Source: Candidatus Paceibacter sp. (lineage in GTDB: Bacteria; Patescibacteriota; Minisyncoccia; Phycocordibacterales; JABAAK01). From it: a DNA stretch of 11,577 nt. The stretch's first letter is position 1. Each line of letters starts with the position of its first letter. Both the position numbers and the translations under genes were made by a program. The DNA lies in contig JABAAK010000055.1 of NCBI GenBank assembly GCA_014238775.1, positions 1-11,577 of the forward strand, given 5' to 3'. Below are positions 1-6,597 of the stretch, one piece after another. Under the pieces are notes generated by a model. That model made no database searches and was not told the origin of the DNA. It saw nothing but the letters and a program-made list of their open reading frames with translations.

Positions 1-521
1 CTATCAAAATCTGAAAGTGCTACTGACAATGGAACTGACTTACTAGGGAAGTTGTCGTATATGAGTGTTTCTTTGAAACGCCCATTTGTGTTTTGATATA
101 AAAACAAACCGCTCTCCCTTGCTACAAATAAATCTATAAATCCGTTTTCAGTGAAGTCAACAGAAAACACACCAAAGCTCTCATCTGTGCTTTCGATACC
201 TGAGCTGTCTATTATGTTTACAAACTCTCCGTTTTGGTATTGTATAAGGCAATCTTTTTTGCCGCTCCCTGTTGTTATAAAAATCTCTTTTTTGCCGTCG
301 TTGTTTATATCTATAGATGCACCACCTGCTACTGGGTGTCCTTTATTTGTGTTTTCGTTTGCACAGTCGAGTGAAACAGCATCACTGAAAAGTATTGTTG
401 TCTTTGTATCAACTGGTGCGATGTATTCGTCTTTAGTTCCTTTTCCTAAAAAGACATATGCAGCAACAGCAGATACCAGCAGAGTCAATATAATCGCTAT
501 TATTAATATAAATTTATTCAT
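1..521 (-). CDS. FG-GAP/VCBS repeat protein, partial (C-terminus beyond left edge)
   Basis: The reading frame starts with ATG at 521 and is still open at base 1, giving 173 visible residues. Residues 1-25 are a hydrophobic N-terminal segment after MNK, a signal peptide or signal anchor, so the protein is probably exported or membrane-tethered. After it come beta-propeller-like repeats. Residues 71-80 read DINNDGKKEI, the calcium-binding D-x-N-x-D-G-x-x-E loop of FG-GAP/VCBS blades. A second, weaker blade lies at about 122-151 (DFTENGFIDLFVAR, then LYQNTNGRFKE), and a third begins at the edge (LSDFD). Such proteins usually act in cell-surface adhesion or ligand binding; the ligand is unknown here. 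The start codon overlaps the end of hisS by 8 nt (ATGAATAA), and no Shine-Dalgarno precedes it, so translation is probably coupled to hisS. The family call is firm and the role is open. Confidence 0.85.
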   Translation of the reverse strand, partial: MNKFILIIAIILTLLVSAVAAYVFLGKGTKDEYIAPVDTKTTILFSDAVSLDCANENTNKGHPVAGGASIDINNDGKKEIFITTGSGKKDCLIQYQNGEFVNIIDSSGIESTDESFGVFSVDFTENGFIDLFVARESGLFLYQNTNGRFKETLIYDNFPSKSVPLSVALSDFD

Positions 522-1731
522 TTATGATTTTATTTATTTCCTCTTTTGTCTCAATATCTATTTTACATTCTTTTTCTGCTTTGGTTTTTATATTTATTAT
601 GCTAAACATACTATCTTTTTTTGCCCAATTAACCACAAGATCAAAATCAAATTTTCGGGCGTATTCAATGGCTTTTTTGTTGTCATCACCTTTATCAAAA
701 ACCTCTTTAATAATTTTTTTATTTTTATACCAATAAGAAAATGATTTTATTAAATTAATGTCTTCGTCGTTGTCTCCTACAAAAAGAACTTTCTCTCTCT
801 TTTGTTTTAATAGCATTTCTTTTAGTTTTTCATCACCCATAGAGAGCATCAATCGCTCTATACTCCCAGAAAACCCTGTCGCAGGCAGATCCTCTGCTCC
901 CATCTTTTTAAGCAAGTTGTCGTATCTACCACCTCCACCAATTGACCACGGCATCCCTTTGACTTCTACTTCAAATATAAACCCAGTGTAATAGTCTAGT
1001 CCACGTACAAGTGTTAAGTCGTGTTTTATATTTCCAAAGTGATTTTCAAGAATATTCACACCACTATTTATAGAATGTGCGTTTAAATCTTCAAATTCTT
1101 TTAGAGTTATACCAACCTCTTTTTGCATCTCTTTGTCTAACTCTTGTTTGGTTAATTTATCTCTTTTGTCTAAAACTGCACATAATTTTATAAAATTAAC
1201 TTTTGGGTTATGATTATTTATCATCCCTATTATTTTTTCGCGAGTGTTTACTACAAACTCGTATTTTTCTACCCCGACTTCTTTTAATATCTCATCAAAG
1301 ATAATTAAGTTTTCTGTGTCTGCTAATATTTTGTTTTTTGAACCGATATTTTCTATTCCGAATTGCCAAAACTCTATGTATCTACCCTTTTGTGGAGTTT
1401 CTTTTCTCCATACTGGAGCTATGTAAAACCATTTAATCGGTTTTGGAAGTCTCTTGTGTTCGTTTAATAATCTTGCGATGGGTGTAGTCATATCAAACCG
1501 CATACCAATCTCATCTCCTTTTCCACTTTTACTGGCTATCCTAAATACATCTTTTATATTTGTATCTCCGAGAGCATCTTTTTGCTCGAGAGTGTCTGTA
1601 TACTCAAAAGCTGGTGTGACTACTTCTGTGTATCCGTGTCTGATAAAAACATCGCGAATAATATCTATAACCAAAGCTCTTTTTTCTTGTTCTTCTCCAA
1701 AATAATCGTTTGTTCCTTTGACCCTTCTCAT
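514..1731 (-). CDS. hisS: Histidine--tRNA ligase (HisRS)
   Basis: Class II synthetase that attaches histidine to tRNA-His in the cytoplasm. It has 405 residues, close to the usual 400-430. Motif 2 lies at about 107-131 (VWRKETPQKGRYIEFWQFG). The two histidine-specific motifs are present: LVRGLDYYTG at 241-250 and GGGGRYDNLL at 265-274. Motif 3 is GFSGSIERL at 286-294, where GFxxGxERL is usual, so the arginine contacting ATP is kept. Residues from about 312 onward (VLFVGDNDEDINL) form the C-terminal anticodon-binding domain. The ATG at 1731 is preceded by TGTATAAT and a 6-nt spacer, so transcription may begin at the start codon itself. There is no Shine-Dalgarno. It lies 33 nt after the glutaredoxin-like gene and overlaps the FG-GAP gene by 8 nt. 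Confidence 0.97.
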   Translation of the reverse strand: MRRVKGTNDYFGEEQEKRALVIDIIRDVFIRHGYTEVVTPAFEYTDTLEQKDALGDTNIKDVFRIASKSGKGDEIGMRFDMTTPIARLLNEHKRLPKPIKWFYIAPVWRKETPQKGRYIEFWQFGIENIGSKNKILADTENLIIFDEILKEVGVEKYEFVVNTREKIIGMINNHNPKVNFIKLCAVLDKRDKLTKQELDKEMQKEVGITLKEFEDLNAHSINSGVNILENHFGNIKHDLTLVRGLDYYTGFIFEVEVKGMPWSIGGGGRYDNLLKKMGAEDLPATGFSGSIERLMLSMGDEKLKEMLLKQKREKVLFVGDNDEDINLIKSFSYWYKNKKIIKEVFDKGDDNKKAIEYARKFDFDLVVNWAKKDSMFSIINIKTKAEKECKIDIETKEEINKIINE

Positions 1732-1767
1732 AGTTTTATTATACAGCAGAGTAATAATCTATGTCTA
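1732..1767 (-). promoter_or_regulatory. hisS promoter, leaderless geometry
   Basis: Read on the minus strand: TAGACA (1767-1762, five of six matches to the TTGACA -35 box), an 18-nt spacer, TATAAT (1743-1738) preceded directly by TG, then AAAACT and the hisS ATG. The hexamer ends 6 nt before the start codon, so the usual transcription start falls on the A of ATG. The -35 candidate overlaps the TAG stop of the upstream glutaredoxin-like gene. Confidence 0.65.
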
Positions 1768-2361
1768 AGTTATCGGGCAAACCTTTGGTTTGTCGTCTGT
1801 CTCATTTAAATGTTTTAGTAATTTGTCATATCCACCTATGTATTTACCTTTAAAAAAGATTTGTGGAACAGTCACAGGTTCGTTTGATTTGATTTGTGGT
1901 TTTGTAAATTGGATAATCAAAACACCAGCAAGAGGGTCCTCTATGACATCGTGATATGTATAATCTATGTTTTTCCTATTTAGGAGTTCTTTTGCTTTTT
2001 GACAGAATGGACATCCTTTTTTCACAAAAAATATATTTTTGTTCTGTGGTACTTCTGATCTACTTGCTATTTCTTTTCTGATAGCTGCTGCTATTATCCC
2101 TCGGTCTATAAGTTTTCCTTGTCCAACTAAAGTTTTTTCTACAAAAACTATTGGCGCGTGCCAGCCTCCACGAAGTAAAACCGAAAACCAGTTATCAAGC
2201 CACGGCAAAACTTCAAAAGATATATCTACACCTTGAAATTCTTTTTCTATCAAATCCTTAACAATGCCCTCCGTAAGAGAACATTCTCCGCAAGGGATTT
2301 TTATCTTAAACGGCCCCCACTTTCCAGCCCATTTGTACTGAATAATTTTTATCTGAATCAT
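1765..2361 (-). CDS. Glutaredoxin-like protein with two tandem thioredoxin folds
   Basis: A 198-residue cytosolic protein with two redox-active domains. Residues 1-100 look like a divergent thioredoxin-fold domain with a CGEC motif at 24-27, followed by LPWLDNW (52-58) and RGGWHAPIVFV (64-74). Residues 108-188 are a clear glutaredoxin: CPFC at 117-120, the cis-proline loop TVPQIFF at 164-170 and the glutathione-site GGYDKL at 176-181. A short tail ends in CPIT and holds a fifth cysteine in the motif set (C195). The expected role is dithiol/disulfide exchange, perhaps reduction of ribonucleotide reductase or other cytosolic targets; the partner is unknown. The ATG at 2361 lies 10 nt from a TATAAT on the same strand, and no Shine-Dalgarno is seen. 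hisS follows after 33 nt but has its own promoter. The glutaredoxin call is firm and the first domain's function is inferred. Confidence 0.85.
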   Translation of the reverse strand: MIQIKIIQYKWAGKWGPFKIKIPCGECSLTEGIVKDLIEKEFQGVDISFEVLPWLDNWFSVLLRGGWHAPIVFVEKTLVGQGKLIDRGIIAAAIRKEIASRSEVPQNKNIFFVKKGCPFCQKAKELLNRKNIDYTYHDVIEDPLAGVLIIQFTKPQIKSNEPVTVPQIFFKGKYIGGYDKLLKHLNETDDKPKVCPIT

Positions 2362-2395
2362 AATTAAATATATTATACTATATTAATTAATAATT
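2362..2395. promoter_or_regulatory. Divergent promoter region, glutaredoxin-like gene / TVP38-like gene
   Basis: A 34-bp, almost pure A/T gap between two divergent start codons. On the minus strand, TAGTATAAT has its TATAAT at 2377-2372, 10 nt before the glutaredoxin-like ATG. On the plus strand, TATACT (2374-2379) and TATATT (2379-2384) lie 16 and 11 nt before the membrane-protein ATG. The two -10 regions overlap, so polymerase could serve only one direction at a time. Neither gene has room for more than a very short 5' leader. Confidence 0.5.
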
Positions 2396-3076
2396 ATGAA
2401 AAAATATTTAGCAATTATCTGGATTATATTATTCGCTGTTGTTGTTTACTTTTTTTTCGAATACAAAACTGAAAATGCATATACAGTTTCAAAAGCGCTA
2501 CAGGAATTAATAAAAATTCTACAAGCATATATTAAGAACATTGGTATATATGCTGGATTAATATATATATTTATATACACAATAAGACCACTTATTTTTT
2601 TTCCTACATCTATACTTACACCTGTATCTGCGGTTTTGTTTGGACCTATCTGGGGGTGGATACTTACATATATAGGAGAAAACTTTTCTGCCGCACTTGC
2701 TTTTCTTGTTGGTAGGTACTTTGGTGGTGGGGTCACAGAAAAATTCAAGATATTAAAAAAATTAGACAACTCTGTGACAAAGTCACCTTTTATAACAGTG
2801 TTGTTTTTGAGGATGGTTCCAATTTTCCCTTTTGATTTTGTAAACTTTGGATTAGGCGTAACAAAAATTTCTTTTAAATGGTATTTGATAGGTACACTGA
2901 TTGGTGTTATACCTGGACTTACTGCATATATTTTCTTAGGTACAAGTATAACAAACCCTATATTTCTCATACCGACTATAATATTTTTTGCAATACTTAT
3001 TTTAATAAGTTGGTATCTCAAAAAACGAACTGATATTGGAAGACAAGTAAAAGAAAACTTGGAAGAAACTAAATAA
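2396..3076 (+). CDS. TVP38/TMEM64-family (DedA/VTT superfamily) membrane protein
   Basis: A 226-residue integral membrane protein with a first membrane segment at about 5-22 and several more from about 50 to 207. Family signatures are in order: a re-entrant-type stretch with PLIFFPTSILTPVSAVLFGPIWG (65-87); GENFSAALAFLVGRYFG (94-110), where GATLGATLAFLLARYLG-like text is usual; and FLRMVPIFPFDFVNFGLG (137-154) leading into a G/P-rich segment ending YIFLG (178-182). The last of these is the best-conserved block of the VTT domain. The basic C-terminal tail after 207 should face the cytoplasm. DedA-superfamily proteins include lipid-carrier and phospholipid transporters or scramblases and affect envelope homeostasis; the substrate cannot be read from sequence. 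The gene stands alone on the plus strand, and its stop ends 4 nt before the 3' end of the opposing tRNA-Gln, with no hairpin terminator visible between. Confidence 0.88.
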   Translation: MKKYLAIIWIILFAVVVYFFFEYKTENAYTVSKALQELIKILQAYIKNIGIYAGLIYIFIYTIRPLIFFPTSILTPVSAVLFGPIWGWILTYIGENFSAALAFLVGRYFGGGVTEKFKILKKLDNSVTKSPFITVLFLRMVPIFPFDFVNFGLGVTKISFKWYLIGTLIGVIPGLTAYIFLGTSITNPIFLIPTIIFFAILILISWYLKKRTDIGRQVKENLEETK

Positions 3077-3080
3077 TTTG

Positions 3081-3151
3081 TTACCGGACAGGGACTCGAA
3101 CCCCGATTCTCAGGACCAAAACCTGATGTCCTACCATTAGACGATCCGGTA
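3081..3151 (-). tRNA. tRNA-Gln (anticodon TTG)
   Basis: A 71-nt cloverleaf on the minus strand. The acceptor stem TACCGGA/TCCGGTA pairs over all 7 bp. The D stem is GTCT/GGAC, with GGT in the D loop. The anticodon stem is TCAGG/CCTGA with loop TTTTGGT, so the anticodon is TTG (glutamine). The variable loop is GAAT. The T stem CGGGG/CCCTG has one G-U pair, and the T loop is TTCGAGT. The discriminator base is A. The U1-A72 first pair is typical of bacterial tRNA-Gln. CCA is not encoded: CAA follows, so a CCA-adding enzyme is needed. It lies 31 nt after tsaC on the same strand. Confidence 0.97.
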
Positions 3152-3168
3152 GTATTTTTATATTAACA
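3152..3168 (-). promoter_or_regulatory. Possible tRNA-Gln promoter (extended -10)
   Basis: On the minus strand, TGT followed by TAATAT (3168-3160) forms an extended -10-like element 8 nt before the mature 5' end of tRNA-Gln. That would leave a 1-2 nt leader. No convincing -35 box is seen. The tRNA could equally be made by read-through from tsaC, because no terminator separates them. Confidence 0.3.
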
Positions 3169-3182
3169 CATAGTGAATTTTT

Positions 3183-3779
3183 TTAAAAAATTTTATATCC
3201 TAGTGGTTTAGTAATTGACTCTATTGCCCCAACAGACAAATATCCTTCTCTGTGTATTTTTATCTTTTTTTCTTTTACCTCTATCACTGTACTTGGTATA
3301 CCCACTGTTTCATTGCCATACCAATCTGCAACAAAAACATCTACTGGTAGCCAAGTTAGATCTTCACGGCATACAGCAGGGGTGGATCTAGTTTTGTTTA
3401 CACTTGTTGTTATTATCGGTACATCTAAATATTCAAACATAGCTTGAACAAAGGGGTGTGTTGATATTCTAATTCCTATTGTTTCTTTTGGTGGTGTTTT
3501 TAGTTTATTTTTAGAAGGAAGTACAAAAGTAACAGGACCAGGGAGAAGTAAATTTATCAACTCCAATGATTCATCAACCACCGAATACTCTGATGCCATA
3601 TCAATATCAGATACAAGTACACTAAATGGCATCGTGTGTTGTTTTTCTTTTAGCTCATAGATTCTTTTAATACCTACTGTAGATAATGCAGATGCACCGA
3701 GTCCCCACAACGTATCGGTTGGGTATGCAATGACACCATCTTTTTTAATTATTTGTATACATTCAGATACTTCAAGCAT
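3183..3779 (-). CDS. tsaC: L-threonylcarbamoyladenylate synthase (TsaC/YrdC/Sua5 family)
   Basis: It makes threonylcarbamoyl-AMP from threonine, bicarbonate and ATP, the first step of the universal t6A37 modification of ANN-decoding tRNAs. At 198 residues it is the short YrdC/TsaC form, without the extra Sua5 domain. Signatures: YPTDTLWGL at 19-27; KRIYELKEKQHTMPFSVLV at 38-56, the nucleotide-binding basic stretch; PGPVTFVL at 80-87; TTSVN at 124-128; and PSTVIE at 162-167. Its ATG lies inside the end of dnaX (8-nt overlap ATGCTTGA) and has no Shine-Dalgarno, so translation is probably coupled. It sits in a block of tRNA-related genes (serS, dus, tRNA-Gln). tRNA-Thr, a t6A substrate by anticodon, is encoded at the right edge of the window. 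Confidence 0.95.
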   Translation of the reverse strand: MLEVSECIQIIKKDGVIAYPTDTLWGLGASALSTVGIKRIYELKEKQHTMPFSVLVSDIDMASEYSVVDESLELINLLLPGPVTFVLPSKNKLKTPPKETIGIRISTHPFVQAMFEYLDVPIITTSVNKTRSTPAVCREDLTWLPVDVFVADWYGNETVGIPSTVIEVKEKKIKIHREGYLSVGAIESITKPLGYKIF

Positions 3780-4800
3780 TTTTACTATCTATAACAAGTA
3801 TCTCAAGTGGTAGTTGTGGGACATATGATGTTGCTGTTTTGATTGCTGTTTCTATTGTTTTTTGTAATAGGTCGGTGCTTAACTTTTCTTCTTTTGATAT
3901 CTCTATCAAAAAAGTTTTATCCTTTTCGTCGTATTCTTCTATGTGTTTTTCTTCATTTGTCATTTTATATAATAATGCAGACCGCATTTTATCTATTACA
4001 ATTCTTGAAAAAAACACCATATCGCCACCAGATTCAAACACTTTTTTTATACTATCTATCCCTTTTGATACATCTGAAGAAAGTAGAGATAATAAAAAAA
4101 TATTTACCAGCTCTGCTCTAGGGATTCCTACAATCTGAGATACAGTTTCTTCTTTTATCTCTTTATCTTTTGACACAGTCAACACTTGTTGCAATAAACC
4201 TAAAGCATCACGAAAAGAACCTGTGGACGCTAGTGCTATTGACCCTGCCTCTTCTTTTTTAAGTTCATAACCTTCTTTTTTTGCAGTTTTTATTAAAAGT
4301 TTTTTTATTTCTGTTTCTGTTGGTGTCTTTAATCTAATTATTTGGCATCTGGACAATACTGTTTCTGGTAATTTTTCTTCTTCTGTTGTTGCAAGTAAAA
4401 AAATACAGTGACTTGGTGGTTCTTCTAGGGTTTTTAAAAATGCATTAAATGCTGAGATTGAGAGCATGTGTACTTCATCTAATATATAAACTGTATACGG
4501 TGAGTACATTGGTGCGGTGTATACATTTTCTGCAAGTTTTTTTATATCTTCTATGCTTGTATGTGATGCTGCATCTATTTCTACAAGATCAGTAGAGTTA
4601 CAACCTATTTCTTTTGCAAAGATGCGAGCCATACTTGTTTTCCCAACACCACGACACCCAGAAAACAAATAAGCGTGTGATATCTCATTATTTTTTATGG
4701 CTTGTTTTAATACATCAACCATCCCGTCTTGTCCGCACACTTCTTCAAATTTTTGTGGCCTGTATTTTCTATATAAAGATAAATTTATATTTTCACTCAT
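3772..4800 (-). CDS. dnaX: DNA polymerase III clamp-loader subunit DnaX (gamma-length)
   Basis: ATPase of the clamp loader that opens the sliding clamp and places it on primed DNA. It has 342 residues from the ATG at 4800. An in-frame GTG at 4815 adds five residues but lies in front of and inside the -10 box, so the ATG is preferred. Motifs: LYRKYRPQKFEEVCGQ at 9-24; Walker A GCRGVGKT at 48-55; Walker B YILDEVH at 105-111; sensor 1 and arginine finger LATTE to LSRCQ at 136-153; and sensor 2 GSFRDALG at 194-201. The four-cysteine zinc module normally found just after Walker A is missing: the text passes from AKEIGCNST straight to DLVEIDAAS. There is no tau-type extension, and the protein ends with the collar domain. 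The stop is TGA. The gene follows dus and overlaps tsaC by 8 nt. Confidence 0.95.
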   Translation of the reverse strand: MSENINLSLYRKYRPQKFEEVCGQDGMVDVLKQAIKNNEISHAYLFSGCRGVGKTSMARIFAKEIGCNSTDLVEIDAASHTSIEDIKKLAENVYTAPMYSPYTVYILDEVHMLSISAFNAFLKTLEEPPSHCIFLLATTEEEKLPETVLSRCQIIRLKTPTETEIKKLLIKTAKKEGYELKKEEAGSIALASTGSFRDALGLLQQVLTVSKDKEIKEETVSQIVGIPRAELVNIFLLSLLSSDVSKGIDSIKKVFESGGDMVFFSRIVIDKMRSALLYKMTNEEKHIEEYDEKDKTFLIEISKEEKLSTDLLQKTIETAIKTATSYVPQLPLEILVIDSKNA

Positions 4801-4814
4801 ATATACATTATACA
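4801..4814 (-). promoter_or_regulatory. dnaX -10 box, leaderless geometry
   Basis: On the minus strand, TG plus TATAAT (4814-4807) is followed by GTATAT and the dnaX ATG. This gives the same 6-nt spacing as before hisS and serS. No good -35 is seen at 16-18 nt upstream. The box starts right after the TAG stop of dus. AGGTG, spanning that stop, could be read as a weak Shine-Dalgarno 12 nt from the ATG, but the spacing is long. The box would let dnaX and tsaC be transcribed separately from serS-ftsQ-dus. Confidence 0.55.
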
Positions 4815-4815
4815 C

Positions 4816-5145
4816 CTACGCCAAATCGGGATTGTTTTCTAAAAAAATCTTTATGTTTTTTTTTATATCTTTTATCTCTTTTGAATTCATTAATTGAACT
4901 CTAAGATCTTTTGCACCACTAAAACCATTTACATATGCTTTATAGTGTTTTTTCATAACATTAAACGATTTAGAGTCTTTAAAAGTATCTAAAAATAACT
5001 CTGTATGTTCTATAAGTATATCCAGTTTTTCTTTGGCTGTTGGGGTGTGTGTAGAGAAAAACCAAGGATTTCCATATGCCCCACGCCCAACCATAATCCC
5101 ATCACACTTGTATTTATCTGCAAGTTCTTTTGCTTGACTGATGTC
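4816..5145 (-). pseudogene. dus: dus, C-terminal part after the in-frame TAA
   Basis: This is the direct in-frame continuation of the Dus protein beyond the stop codon at 5148-5146. It encodes 109 residues starting DISQAKELADKYKCDG and ends with TAG. It holds the second FMN-phosphate motif (GIMVGRGAYGNPWFF) and the C-terminal helical domain that contacts tRNA. The two parts plus the stop codon total 318 codons, a normal Dus length, so the rest of the gene is collinear with no frameshift. The first in-frame ATG in this part is at 5094, inside the GIMVGRGA motif, so separate translation would give a fragment with half a binding site. Dus activity would therefore need read-through, or the stop is a recent mutation or sequencing error. 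Confidence 0.8.
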
Positions 5146-5772
5146 TTACACATCTCCGTTTCCTATAATAAGAGTTTCTGGAGATATTTCATCTCTTATT
5201 TCTATTATTTTTTTCATGTGCTCCCAGTTAGCCGGAACCTTCGACATTTCTTTTCTTGTTCGTAAGTGTATTGTAAGTGCTTTTGGTTTTTTTAAAAGCA
5301 ATGTTTTAATCCAGGTGTTTATTTCTTCCTTATTGTATCCTATTCTAGTTTTTACAGACACGGGTAATCCAACCTTGTTTACAGAGTCTATTAATTCAAT
5401 AGCAAGTTCTTTGTTTTTTATTAGTGATGCTCCACACATTTGTTTTTCTATACTTTTGTCTGGGCATCCCATATTTATATCCACACCGTCAAATCCAAGT
5501 TCTTTTACAATCAGACAACTTTTGTACATATTTTCTGGTTTGGAAGTGAAAAGTTGGGCTACTATTGGTCTTTGTGATTCACTATAGAGCAAGTCATTTT
5601 CTACTTTTTCTCTTCCGGCGCTTATAAGTCCGTCGCAAGATGTAAATTCGGTATAAAGAATATCAGGCTTTGCATATCTAGCAAACATCTCTCGGAAAGC
5701 AAAATCAGTCACATCCTCCATAGGTGCTAAAACAAAGAAAGGTTTTTTTAATTTTTTATAAAAATTATTCAT
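5146..5772 (-). CDS. dus: tRNA-dihydrouridine synthase, N-terminal part (interrupted)
   Basis: Dus enzymes reduce uridines in the tRNA D loop to dihydrouridine using FMN and NADPH. The 208 residues before the TAA cover most of the TIM barrel: APMEDVTD at 16-23 (FMN contact); VAQLF at 71-75; INMGCP at 99-104, with the catalytic cysteine expected at C103; VSVKTRIG at 138-145, with the FMN lysine K141; TIHLRTR at 167-173, with the histidine H169; and IIGNGDV at 202-208, the first phosphate-binding strand. The frame then meets TAA, where the family continues with a residue before the GRGA motif and the helical domain. Alone this part lacks a complete FMN site and is probably inactive. The text INMGCP suggests a DusB-like branch, but this is not certain. 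Its ATG follows the ftsQ-like stop directly (TAAATG). Confidence 0.85.
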   Translation of the reverse strand: MNNFYKKLKKPFFVLAPMEDVTDFAFREMFARYAKPDILYTEFTSCDGLISAGREKVENDLLYSESQRPIVAQLFTSKPENMYKSCLIVKELGFDGVDINMGCPDKSIEKQMCGASLIKNKELAIELIDSVNKVGLPVSVKTRIGYNKEEINTWIKTLLLKKPKALTIHLRTRKEMSKVPANWEHMKKIIEIRDEISPETLIIGNGDV

Positions 5773-6597
5773 TTATTTTTCTTTAAAAAATATTTTGTCT
5801 TTGAACCTAAAATCTATACTGGTTATATCAACCCATTCAGTTTCTTTTGTTATAATCTCATTTACAGCAATATATATAGCTCTTGTTAGTGGATAAATGT
5901 CTTTACTGTTGTTTATGTAGAAAAAGACACCATTTATTAGCTTAATCTCAATATCTAAATATTTTTCCTCATTTGATAGAGAAACAGAAGAAACATCAAT
6001 TCCAAGATCATTGATAATATAATTTAATATTTTTGATGTATACACAAAATCTTTTCTATCTATTACATATGTATTAATCTCCGTACTTTTTTGAGGATGA
6101 TTAAGAAAAATACCTTTTGTTATATTGTTTTTTTTATAAACTATGCCGTTTTTATCTACAGAAAAACATTCTTCTTCTAGACAGGTGTATAAGAATTGTT
6201 TTTTCTTTAGTATAGATATTTCCCAAACATTAAAAAATTTCCAATCTATTTTTATACGATCTATTTCTGGATACAATTCTTTTAGTTTTTTTTGAGTTCT
6301 TTTTTTGTTATACAGGAGTAAAGTTTTTTTTGATATATGTTTGTTTAAATTTTGTATAGGCGAATTAAAAAACTTTTTTAATATTTTTTTAGAAACCTCT
6401 GGGGAAAAAGAATGTGTTTCTGGTGGTGAGAGTTGTACTCTGTTAATTTTAAAAAGAGGTGTGAAAAAAAGAATAAAATAAAAAAATGTAGAAAAAAATA
6501 AAGTGAAGACAGATATTTTAATTAGCCTGTTTCTTTTTCTTTTAAAAGATCTTTTGCTAAATTTTCCTTTTTTGTTTATGTATTTAGTGTTGTGCAT
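5773..6597 (-). CDS. ftsQ: FtsQ/DivIB-like cell-division protein
   Basis: A bitopic membrane protein of the divisome that links FtsL/FtsB and septal wall enzymes. It has 274 residues from the ATG at 6597, which overlaps the serS stop by one base (TAATG). A TTG 39 nt further upstream is in frame but lies inside serS. The architecture is right for the family: a basic cytoplasmic tail (1-26), one membrane segment (about 27-47), then an extracellular region opening with FKINRVQLSPPE (49-60), the POTRA start. The beta domain has WEISILKKKQF (125-135) and FSVDKNGIVYK (145-155, like the usual FLVDENGVVF). It ends DITSIDFRFKDKIFFK (257-272), close to the IDLRFGDKVYYK-like final strand of FtsQ. Overall similarity is weak and lysine-rich, so the call rests on architecture and these short blocks. 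It lies between serS and dus. Confidence 0.72.
   Translation of the reverse strand: MHNTKYINKKGKFSKRSFKRKRNRLIKISVFTLFFSTFFYFILFFTPLFKINRVQLSPPETHSFSPEVSKKILKKFFNSPIQNLNKHISKKTLLLYNKKRTQKKLKELYPEIDRIKIDWKFFNVWEISILKKKQFLYTCLEEECFSVDKNGIVYKKNNITKGIFLNHPQKSTEINTYVIDRKDFVYTSKILNYIINDLGIDVSSVSLSNEEKYLDIEIKLINGVFFYINNSKDIYPLTRAIYIAVNEIITKETEWVDITSIDFRFKDKIFFKEK

Noticed and set aside
151..744. 197-residue plus-strand frame across the hisS/FG-GAP junction
   Set aside because: It is antisense to two genes with recognisable motifs and is low-complexity F/I/L-rich text, as expected from complementing AT-rich coding DNA.
2446..3021. 191-residue minus-strand frame opposite the TVP38-like gene
   Set aside because: It is a shadow frame. 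The plus-strand frame shows clear VTT-domain motifs and membrane segments, and the minus product resembles nothing I know.
3772..3774. UGA reassigned to glycine (Gracilibacteria-type code)
   Set aside because: TGA ends dnaX and pheS at the expected protein ends and in coupled overlaps, and no in-frame TGA interrupts a conserved motif.
4816..5094. C-terminal dus fragment as an independent 92-residue gene
   Set aside because: Its only ATG lies inside the GIMVGRGA motif. The sequence is the in-frame continuation of dus, and no promoter or RBS precedes it.
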